Shown here piece after piece: positions 24,779 to 34,060 of a stretch of DNA of 64,000 nt (the first letter of the stretch is position 1; each line of letters begins with the position of its first letter). The position numbers and the translations under genes were made by a program. A model generated the notes under the pieces. The model searched no databases and was not told the origin of the DNA. It saw only the letters and a list, made by a program, of their open reading frames with translations. Source of the DNA: Atopsyche davidsoni. Its lineage: Eukaryota > Arthropoda > Insecta > Trichoptera > Hydrobiosidae. The stretch is taken from the NCBI GenBank assembly GCA_022113835.1, contig JAILWY010000007.1, positions 501,001-565,000 of the forward strand, given 5' to 3'.

Positions 24779-26639
24779 TACCAAAATTAATGTTACAAAA
24801 TCTTTGCTTTTTTAATTATAGGTAATCACGTGGCATGCGATGCTTTTTTTTTTTGAGCAAACTCTCAAAATTGTCTCGATGTGAAAAAAATGTATACTAA
24901 GGTAAGTCTAAGCATACCTATGGCATGAGGCAGCCTGGCAATTAAATCTTCAAGTCAGGAGCTCTCTTTTCCTCAGAACATGGTCGGCCTCCAATGATGA
25001 TGGACTATCGGATGACGTGACGCGCGCTCGTTACTTGCCAGGACACAATAATTGCAGGCTGGCGGTGGCTAACGATGCCACTGGTGAAATTGAATATGGC
25101 GCCACAGCTCAACACTTCGGTTACGAGAGACTAAAATTGCACAGACACAGTGCAAAAATACTGAGGATGCTAAAATCTTTTTTGATTTCAAAACGATATC
25201 ATGTTAATAACTGTTACTGAAATCGAATGGTAAAATTCGTTGCACAAATATTAAAAAGGTATTCCTAATATGATTTTGCTTTAAATTTGCATTAAAAGTG
25301 AATATTTTGTTTGGACTTAAGTTGCTGAATTAAATCATACAAACGCTAGCAAATACATTTAAAAAATGCGGTTTGAATATTTTTGTTACTAAAAATCAAT
25401 TTTTCTGTTTTCGTAATGCAAAAAAGAATTTTGATTTGACAAGCGAAATTCATGCGTGTGCAAAAACCTGATCAATCGCATATATACACATTGACAAAAT
25501 CGCTATATATATATATATAAATCCATAGATATATTAAACATACTTCGCACTTTTGAATTTTTTTTTAAATACCCCCCAACAAAGGGACAATAACATATGA
25601 TATTTACAGCAAATGATATTGTGAAAATAATATTTTTGAGATCGAGACACTCACCCTTTCTCTTTGGCTGTGACTGCATTATAAAGCACCACACTCACCG
25701 CCCCAGCACGTATACTCGCCAGAGACGATTCGCGTCATTAGCGTGATTCATGGCTGTCAGATGACCCGCAACATTCATCACAGCACCTAATAACCGATTA
25801 TAACTCGGTCACAATTTCCCCCCAAGGTCTTGTGACGTCACACCATAGACGAAACTCCATTTCCCATCTAAGCGCGAGCCTCGGCAGCCTCGCCAGCTTC
25901 CATTATCAACCTTCAGTAACGGACTTTTTATTGGATGAAAAAACCTACAATCAATTTACATGACGTATTTAATTCGTGCTACATTATACTTTATATGCTG
26001 AAATTATTAAATCTTTTTTCAGGATAAAAAATCCAAAACAAAAGCATACAATTAACTGAAATATGTTAAAGTATATATGTACTATTTTTTTTATTGTTAT
26101 TGCAATACATTTATTGCAAGACTGAGTAAATATATTTATAAAAAGTTAATGTAGACTATATTTGTCGAGTTATATAATAAACATGATTATTAAATATATA
26201 CAAATTCATTGAAACAGGTTTTTACTAACTTTAAAATTTACTCTCTGATAGGATAGATTATTCAAATTTCAAATTTCTGATCAATCGTACAGCAAATTTT
26301 AAATCAGTAAGCATTTGTAATATGTATATTGTTGATTGAAACAGTTATTACTGAGTAGATATATAGCCTAAAAGCATTATAACAAGATTTTTTTGTTTTT
26401 GTTTGAAACTATGTTGATACCGTAGTAACGCACTTTCTTTAGTAAAAGTTTTAAAATTATTTTGTCTGAATTTTTGTTTGCAAAAAAAATATCAGGCGGC
26501 GGGTTCCGCGAAGTGCGGAAATGCGGAAATGTGGAAATGTGGAAATGCGGAGTGCCTAGTGGTGTAATGGTGGGCACCACCGATCTCATTTAATTCGAAT
26601 AAGCTATACAAATTTATTTAATTTTATTACCCATTAAAT
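24779..26639. other. Intergenic DNA with GC islands and a CRE
   Basis: GC-elevated patches lie at 24930-25180 and 25680-25920. The second holds a perfect CRE inside GTGACGTCAC (TGACGTCA at 25833-25840). An 8-bp-unit minisatellite (TGCGGAAA/TGTGGAAA) spans 26513-26551. A short TA tract is at 25504-25519. No exon is supported. Confidence 0.5.
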
Positions 26640-26870
26640 TGTCTTTAATATTTTAAATAAAATAAAATACTCGAATGATTTTTCCACATGTTAATTTTTT
26701 ATTGGTGATCGGCTTCGCCAACCTTTCACGTTGGCATTATCAGACTGGTCATTATCGAATTTTAAATTAACAAGTGGAAAGATCACTCAAGTATTTTGTT
26801 TTATTTTAAATTTTAAAATAGAATCCCACCAAGTACTTTCTGTCAAAAATATTGATTATATACTTAAAGT
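26640..26870. repeat. Fold-back repeat, family A, copy
   Basis: The first half includes CACATGTTAATTTTTTATTGG and then CGCCAACCTTTCACGTTGG. After the centre CATTATCAGACTGGTC it returns as ACAAGTGGAAAGATCACTC, AAGTATTTT and the outer end CCACCAAGTACTTTCTGTCA. On the minus strand the centre reads CTGATAATGCCAACG, the hammerhead-like core discussed in the findings. Confidence 0.75.
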
Positions 26871-27219
26871 AAAGTAGCCAAAATATGTAAAAAAACATTT
26901 AATTTCCACTGTGAATGCTTTATAAAATTAGTATTAATCAATTATTTTAAATATAAGTATAAAGCAGTATTTTAAAAATTGTAAAATATTAATAATAATA
27001 ATAATAATAAATAATACTTATATTGACATAAAAACTTTTCGAGTATTTATACATTTAATTTATAGCGTGTGGTAAAAAAATAGCGCTGTTCTAGAATATT
27101 TTAATAGAAAATATTTCATTGATATTTTCTATTCTTATGATCAGAAGTCGGTTTAGAAAGTTAAATAGTAACGGCTGCTTGACAGTTGATCGCGACCGTT
27201 TTATTTTTAAACAGTAAAC
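26871..27219. other. AT-rich upstream DNA of the Cut8-like gene
   Basis: It includes a TAA trinucleotide microsatellite at about 26989-27018. Nothing else is recognised. Confidence 0.6.
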
Positions 27220-27245
27220 GGTGACGTCACCGGCCATTGTCCAAT
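27220..27245 (+). promoter_or_regulatory. CRE palindrome plus CCAAT box, Cut8-like promoter
   Basis: GGTGACGTCACC (27220-27231) is a perfect 12-bp palindrome around the CRE/ATF core TGACGTCA. ATTGTCCAATAG follows at once (CCAAT at 27241-27245, with an inverted ATTG beside it), the NF-Y type. A GC-rich first exon begins just downstream, so this is the likely core promoter. No TATA box is evident, as in many housekeeping promoters. Confidence 0.6.
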
Positions 27246-27249
27246 AGAG

Positions 27250-27507
27250 GAGAGAATACAAAATTTGCGCGAAAAGGAACAAGCAACAGGCGTCTCCGCC
27301 GGCCCAGAGCGCCGCCACACGCGCGGCCCGCAGCGCCTCTCGCTCGCACGCGCGGCGCGAGAGGGAGAAGTCCGAGGACAGCCACGCGCAGCCCGCCCTA
27401 ACTGCAGAACCAGCTGGCGTTTCCGAGGATCGCTCCGCACGAGTGGAGATCCGCGGATGTATTTTGCCATTTGCACCCTTCAAACATCGCTCAGGACACG
27501 TAAAAAG
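27250..27507 (+). other. Putative non-coding exon 1 of the Cut8-like gene
   Basis: A CpG-rich stretch downstream of the CRE/CCAAT pair ends in a consensus donor: AAAAAG, then GTAAGA at 27508. An in-frame ATG at 27457 runs 17 codons to the donor. After splicing to 29139 it would stop within five codons (AAG TGG CCA ATG TCA TGA), so I treat this exon as 5' UTR carrying an upstream open frame. The transcription start is inferred, not seen. The intron would be 27508-29138. Confidence 0.5.
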
Positions 27508-29083
27508 GTAAGAAAAATATTTCAAACATCATTCACTATCAGTTTTATACTGCTTTGTGTTATATTTTTAGTCTAGCGACTGCTAATTTCGATAATTCGC
27601 TTAATGTGAAACGTTATCACTATCGTGTTTGTGGTCTGTTGACAGTAATGCCGGTTCCCGCCAACTATATATTAAATACTGCTCTTTTCGTTTATTTTTT
27701 TCGCATTTCCAGACCTCTTTTTGATTAAATCAATAACTGCCTACGTTGTAATAGTGAAAACGAGCTATATTTTATACATAAATCTAACCCGTAATCCCCT
27801 AACCGTCATTGGATTTTTTTTACGGTTAAGTAAATTTTTCATTGCTAAGCTCTAAACCTCCGATGTCGTCACTGTCCAAAAGGGAGGAACATTATAATTT
27901 TAGCTGTGACGTGCAAGTTTCTACTGGAATTTTCTCAGATTTATTCGGTTTGATATCTCGCAGTAGGCAATAATGTGATGTCGCACTGTTGCCAAAATAT
28001 TATAGGGGTTGAGTTACCTGAAGCTTGCGACCTTTTTAAATCTAATTTCAAGGTCACCCGTCCATCGTTTGCCGACAGTTCCATATTTCTATTTATTATG
28101 TATAGTAATAGGAATTTCACAATTTACTAAATCTTTTACCATTAAATTGTTTTATAAAATGTGGCCTTTGTTATATATTAAATATTAGATATTATTAATT
28201 ATTTATATATTATTAGTGTTGATTTTGTAATGTTTGTTTTTTTAATACCTATAAGTATTATTATGTCACAAATAAACTGAGTACTGGGGCCCAAGCGAAG
28301 GTAGCGTCCAAGATATCTAATTCAAGGTAAACCGAAGGACTTCCTGTGGATGGTTTTAGAGTTTAAATTATTTATTTAAATGTATCTATATATCTAATAC
28401 GAATTATGAATTAAAATATTTCAAAATTTTCATATGTATGTATCCAAAAAAATATTTTTACGCAATGAATTGAATATGAGGATAGCCATTTATATAGATC
28501 CATTTCATCAAATCCATTGAACAGTATGCTTACAAGAAAGACTTACACAGTAGTGAGGTTTATAAACTCCTTTCTGATTATCTGAGCTTGGATGTCTTCC
28601 ACTTGCAGAATATAAATTGATTAGGTGATGAGATACACATCTTTTAAAATGACTCCATCCATGGCAAGAATATTTGAAAATTATCATATTTTAAATAATA
28701 ATAAAATATTATAAAGTAACTGAATTCTAGCAATTTATGTTGAAAATATTTAAAAAAATTGATTAGGTTATTTGTTGAGTGGTTCTTTGTAAACCATATC
28801 TTAGTAACATAATGGTCTACTATTTATTTTATGTTTATACAGCCTTTTTACTTGGATGTACAGGTATTTCATAAAATACGGGGTACTACTAGACTACGAT
28901 GTAAATAAACTATGGTTTACGAAGACCTGATACAGTAAATAGCTGCATAACATAATAATATTAGTTGTGCTTTATGCTAACTCATATTCTTTATAGTACC
29001 CACTGGAACAAAATCAGTATTAACATTCTACAATGGGCAGCAAAAAGAGACCGAATTTGAATATTTAGGTTTTTAATATTTTT

Positions 29084-29138
29084 GAGTAAATACTTGAGTG
29101 ATTTTCAACATGTTCGTTTTTATTTGTGACCGGTTTAG
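29084..29138 (+). repeat. Family A half-repeat forming the Cut8 3' splice site
   Basis: The last ~53 nt of the 5' intron match a family A half-copy (compare the reverse complement of 49025-49078) with one deletion and one substitution. The match runs up to GACCGGTTT. Where the repeat continues CGCC, this locus reads AG, the splice acceptor at 29137-29138. The T-rich CGTTTTTATTTG of the repeat serves as the polypyrimidine tract. Confidence 0.7.
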
Positions 29139-29152
29139 AAGTGGCCAATGTC

Positions 29153-30663
29153 ATGATGGAAGAGGAGGGACATCGGCGCAGTACGCGTGCAGCGCTGGCC
29201 GAGATCCCGCAGCGCCTTGGTCTGTTACGAGTGTCACCGCCGCGCCTGCCGGAGCCACTCGCGCCGCTCAACCTCAACGCAGGCCACACTGCTCTCACAC
29301 CTCGTCATGCTTTCACGCCCCATGCGCACCTTGACAACACTCCTAACGCCATCTCTTCAGCCTTCCTCAGTCCCACGCCGTCTCCCGATGAACTAGTGAT
29401 TCAGCAGAGAGGTATACTGTTATTACTATTTTATTTAAGAGCATGTTATCACTAAAAATGTTCCAGTGTAGTACAGTTGTATATGGTGCTTGTGGACTGA
29501 TTCTTACCAAGTCTGTGAAGTGCCTTTTATGGAGCTTGACTTTTTAAAGGAGAGGCTGTTTTACTTATTCCTTGATAAAATATCAGCGGCTATGCATTTT
29601 CAGCCTGCTATCAAATCTGTCTGTATAGAGCACATTAGTGCATGTAATGTGAGATTTTCAATTATGTAAAAGAATGTATGAAATTCCCTGATTTCTTTTT
29701 GTCTTAATGCACCAGTCCCTTAATTTGACGATAGACCCTTAGTTAGATTTTATCTCTTAATATATTTTCATTTTATTTTTAGGAAGAAGGCGTATACCTG
29801 TCACCTGGTCGCCTGATATTGATTTTAATAAGAAGCATTCTCCATTTCAATCCATTAATCGTACTCCACCCAAAGTAGCCGTTAACCCGCTCTCTCCTCT
29901 GAAGAATGGTATTGTTCTTCGCTCGACTCCAAGAAAGAGACTGCTGATGAATGATGTTGAAAAACCCACTTCCACCACCGAGAAAGTGGACTTCAATGAT
30001 ACAACAACACCTCAGAAACTTAGAAACCAAAGTCCATGCAAGTCCTCCCCTGTTGCCAAAAGATTTAAGTTTGATAAAAATCTACCGGTTGATCACACGA
30101 GTCCTCTCGACCTAGTGCTAAAGGGATTGAGTAATGAGCAACTAATCAGCATCATCTCTGGCATCGTTCAGAAACACCCAGAAATTGATAAGGAGGTGAG
30201 ACAAGAACTTCCATTGCCTGACATCAAACCTTTGGAAGAAAATCTTCAATACTTGAAGAAAAATATATACCGCAGTCTTCCGACTTCACGTCTTACTTCC
30301 AAAACTGATTCTCCGGCGTACTCTCGGGCTGCAACTCACATCAATGCTTTTAAGAAGCAACTTGTCGAGAACGGTAGGACTCTTGCTGATTCACAACACT
30401 GGCAGTCTGTACTGGAATATTGTCTAATGTCTTGGATGTATGTAAAGGCGACTCCGCTGTGGGATAACCACCCTCACAATTCTGTCAGACGTCAATGCTT
30501 CAAATATTTGTCAGGTTTGTGCATCATGGCTTTGAAGAAGGGGCAATTTGATAAGATGGCTTTGCTGGATGTCCAAGGGAAGCTGAAGAACATGTTAGCC
30601 GATAGTGAAGATATCCAGTCGTGCTTGAAACTGATAGATGTTCAAATTAAGTCTTTGTGTTGA
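29153..30663 (+). CDS. Cut8: Cut8/Sts1-family nuclear proteasome-tethering protein
   Basis: The coding exons are 29153-29411 and 29783-30663. A phase-1 junction (AGA G|GA AGA AGG) with GT..AG borders gives 379 aa. Family members tether the 26S proteasome to the nuclear envelope or interior (yeast Cut8/Sts1; a Drosophila homologue exists). Residues ~1-190 are low-complexity with many SP/TP sites, possible CDK targets, and basic stretches (RRRIP, TPRKRLL). Residues ~195-375 match the Cut8 helical domain: LDLVLKGLSNEQLISIISG, then HINAFKKQL, HWQSVLEYCLMSWMYVKATP and RRQCFKYLSGLCIMALKKG. I chose M at 29153; ATG at 29156 has the stronger context (A at -3, G at +4), so a start one residue later is possible. 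A two-codon upstream frame at 29148 overlaps the start. The second coding exon ends at TGA, with polyadenylation signals downstream. Domain identity is confident; the exact N-terminus is less so. Confidence 0.85.
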
Positions 30664-31860
30664 TGGTAACTTGTGTAGTTTCAATATGGTTGGTCTCGGG
30701 TTCTACTCTTTCATGAGAGATACTGCTCACAGTGGCCTTTAAAAGTTTTAACATATTTTTACGAGTATTATGTCAGTGCCATTCATTTGTGGAGACTTAC
30801 GAGTTCACTATGGTTATGTTTACAGTTAATATTTTCTTGTACTATTGAATTTTGACTATAGTTGTTGTTAACTACATAAGGATTTGTAATTTCTGTTGAT
30901 TTGATTACAAATAATAATTTTATATTACTGAGTAAATAATAATTCTGAATATTTTATTGAGAAATATTCATCCGTCACTTTCTAATTATTGTAAAACTGA
31001 TTCATTAGTTATTTCATTTATTTATTAATTTTATGCTTACTAGACAATAGGAAAATCATTTGTAGTATTTGATTGTTATAGTTAATCATAAAATATGACA
31101 ATATTACATATATTTTGACTAGTTGTTTTCTTAGAGGTTTTGTATTGCCACAAAAGAGCGTCTGCTTCTACTGAATTATGTGCATGCTGACATACAAAAT
31201 AAATTAAACAAAAATAGGTTTTTTGATAGTATATTTGACATTCAAGTACACCTCCAAGTAAATGCTAAATTTGCAATTGAATTAAACTGTTTTATCAATT
31301 AAGTAACAACCATATCTTGCAATAATATTTTATTTTAGGTTTCAAGTTTTGATTTCTTTCCATTTATTATTTGTAACTTGATTTCCAGTGATAATTTTAA
31401 GAAATATATTTTTATGTAGAAATATTACAAAAATTTTGGGCTAATAAAATTAATTGATATCTTGCTACCCTTACTAAAATTAAGGTCTTTATTGAAAGAG
31501 GTGTTTGTGCCTTGTTCATTATGAATTGTAAGTGTGCCTTATGTTAGAGTTAAGAGAATATTAAATGAATATTATGTAAAAGGTTGTAAAATTTGTTTAT
31601 AATTTCACTTCTTGTTAACATTTGAGAAGAAAACCAATTTGGAGATAAATGTCTTGCATTAAATGTATATTTTGAGGTTTTCTTCAAACAATTCTTCCAT
31701 AATATTGCATTTTGTGATAAGAGGTAATTTGTAATCGTACAAAAGCAATAATATTATATTCTTATGAATTTGCTTAAAACACTTTTAATATTGGAATGAA
31801 TCTACACTTTTTATAAATGTAATTGATATTGGTTAATATAAGTTAATAAAAATAAATGTT
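30664..31860 (+). other. Cut8-like 3' UTR and poly-A signals
   Basis: AT-rich sequence without open frames follows the stop. AATAAA occurs at 31198-31203, and a tandem pair occurs at 31845-31850 and 31851-31856. Either could end the transcript, giving a 3' UTR of about 0.55 or 1.2 kb. Assignment is inference. Confidence 0.45.
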
Positions 31861-32308
31861 TTCTTTTCTTTTATATTAAATAATATCAACAGGCAACAGA
31901 TAGAATTTTAATCTATCTCAGCCTAGGCATTTAAATTATGATAATAAAACATGATTTCGTTCACAATGCATGAGGAATGGTTTTGCACAATTGGTAGGTT
32001 TGTGGACTTTCTCTCTATGAAACATCTCAAAGAACTGGGCCCATTGAGGTGGCTAATTTTGTCAATAAAATATCAAAGACGTGTTCTCAACTTTACTGGA
32101 CAGACTGGCTGAAGTATGAGAATTTCAGTATCAGGGAGAATCTCACTTTCAGGACCGCGCATTGGTCAATTAAAAATTAGAGCCTGAAATATAGGTGAAT
32201 CATATTACGGATTGAGGTACACATACAAACGGCAAAATGATAAAATAAATGCCACCATAAAATTGAAAAAATTAACCACTTCTGAAATGCTCGGTTTGTA
32301 TATATATA
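31861..32308. other. Intergenic DNA
   Basis: Nothing recognised between the likely Cut8 transcript end and the third Helitron. Confidence 0.5.
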
Positions 32309-33008
32309 CTAGAAATGTAGCCTGTCACAGAATGACGTATTTGATGAACGATTAGATGAATATTTGCTTTCATTTTGTACACGAATAACTGGATATTAAT
32401 TTCGAAAGCAAAGCTATTCTAGGAAATATTCATCACAAATGAGTGGTACATACCAATTTTTTTATTATAGGACTGTCTTGTTCCTTTTTTTCCATCTATT
32501 TCTGTCACATTCGTGTCACAACAACGCATCACTTTCACTGCATCTTTATTTGATGCAGTCTTTATCACATTCAATTTTGAAATTCTTTTTGAATTACGTT
32601 TGCTGTGCGGAGATATTTTGTGATATTAATGATGTGATTGATAATATCTAACGCAATTTCGATAAAAAAAAAAAATTGGTACTTCAAATGTCAAGCTGAT
32701 ATAAACTGGAAATTTCTACGAAGCATCAAAATTTGTTTTTTTGTAAAAGTTCTAAATTTGAAATTCTCGCGGTGAACAACAGAATCCTTTATTTCGTACA
32801 TATTGAAACTCGCTAAAGCATATTTTATAGTTTTATTAAATTAGTTTATGAATAAAAATATTATCCTATCGTCTTGAAATTCGGCACATAGCTGCGGAAA
32901 AATTTACTAAGCCTACATGCAAAATTTCAGTGTTGTATCTTTTAAGATATTCTACAGAGAACAAAAAAATGAAACATACACACACACAATGGCTGTTATT
33001 ATAGTAGA
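32309..33008 (-). mobile_element. Non-autonomous Helitron, copy 3
   Basis: It starts CTAGAAATGTAGCC on the plus strand and ends TTATTATAGTAGA. Flanks are consistent with AT insertion, and the short 3' hairpin has decayed (GTCA..TGAC). It carries an insertion of about 85 bp relative to copy 2 after CATTCTAGGAAATAT but retains the ~70 bp that copy 2 lacks. It lies between the Cut8-like and GPATCH2-like genes. Confidence 0.88.
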
Positions 33009-33027
33009 TATTTTATTTTATTTATAA

Positions 33028-33230
33028 GAGCTGGACTCACGAGAAAAGTCTATTTCATATCTACAGCTATTTAAGAAGACCGGCAAGTCAGTAGCTAATA
33101 CAGATGTAGAATTTGGGGAAGAATTGAAAAAAGGTAACCTTACAAAACTAGGAAAAATAATGATAGAATGGTTTTCAGAAAATGAGTCTCATAATTTGAG
33201 TCGTGTATTCAACATAGTGTTCAAAGAACG
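33028..33230 (+). other. Unrecognised open stretch next to the Helitron
   Basis: From GAG at 33028 the frame is open for about 67 codons of normal-looking protein sequence (includes SISYLQLFKKTGKSVANTD and KLGKIMIEWFSENESHNLS). It then runs into a GC-rich minisatellite. It is preceded by an acceptor-like TTTATAAG and has no ATG nearby. I do not recognise the family. It could be a gene fragment, a decayed exon or chance. Confidence 0.25.
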
Positions 33231-33235
33231 CGCGG

Positions 33236-33310
33236 CAGCGGCGGGTCTGCGGGGCTGCGGGGCGGCGGGGCTGCGGGGCTGCGGGGCGGCGGGGCTGCGG
33301 GGCTGCGGCG
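33236..33310 (+). repeat. 24-bp GC-rich minisatellite
   Basis: About three copies of a 24-bp unit (GGGCTGCGGGG and GCGGCGGGG blocks) lie at the 5' side of the GPATCH2-like gene. The unit would read as an eight-residue Ala-Gly-Leu-Arg repeat if translated, but non-coding CpG-rich promoter DNA is more likely. Confidence 0.75.
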
Positions 33311-33510
33311 GCGCGGAGTGTCGTTGTGTTATCGTTATGTGTTGTGTGTTATTTTGAGCGGTGGAGAGAATGTAAACATCGCATTGTTTATATCATTTTA
33401 TTTGTGCAACAATATCTAATTCTCAGTTTAAAATGTCACGGGACATTGTTTTGGATGATCGTTCACTATTTATATTTTAATTTATCGAGTATTTTCGCCC
33501 GTCACAAAAG
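33311..33510 (+). other. Putative 5' UTR exon of the GPATCH2-like gene
   Basis: Sequence after the GC-rich minisatellite lacks a long open frame and ends near a donor-like GTAAGT (33512). The coding exon is preceded by GTTATTTTAG, an acceptor at about 34043-34044 upstream of the ATG at 34061. A non-coding first exon spliced into exon 2 is therefore plausible but inferred. Confidence 0.35.
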
Positions 33511-34060
33511 TGTAAGTATTATGCATGTCAAGAACTGTGTCGAAAAAATAATAATTTGGCATTTGTCTTCTTTTTTTCTACAATAGAACGTGTTGAAGTA
33601 CACTTTCTGCCAAATTTTTCACTAGTGCGAGATTTTCTTCAGATTTCTTCTAATGTTTATTAGGGCACACCTCGATCTAATAAATGTACAACTAGCTTCC
33701 CGATGTACCTTCCGCATGTAGGTCATACTTTCGAGATAAACAACGTATATTGGAATATGACACATGACTACGAATCTTGTCGTCTAACTTTGAATATAAT
33801 AATATTATCTGAACGTCAATTTTCCACATAAAAAAACACGATCAGTTCACATTTACATTCATACATTTAGTATTTTGTTCAATAATATTTACTTTTGTAC
33901 TGTCATCTATTGCACTAAATCGCGTTTCACTCGCACACTATTGCATATTCGGTGCATCTATATTGTGAATAAGTAAAGCTCCTCAGTTGGCACTGTTTGA
34001 GTGTAGTAGTATAACATTTTTATAGTTTTGAAATGTTATTTTAGTTTTTAATAATTAAAC

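Noticed and set aside
27265..27576. 103-codon frame across the Cut8 first exon as N-terminal coding sequence
   Set aside because: Spliced to the acceptor at 29139 its frame stops after five codons, so it cannot continue into the Cut8 coding frame; treated as 5' UTR.
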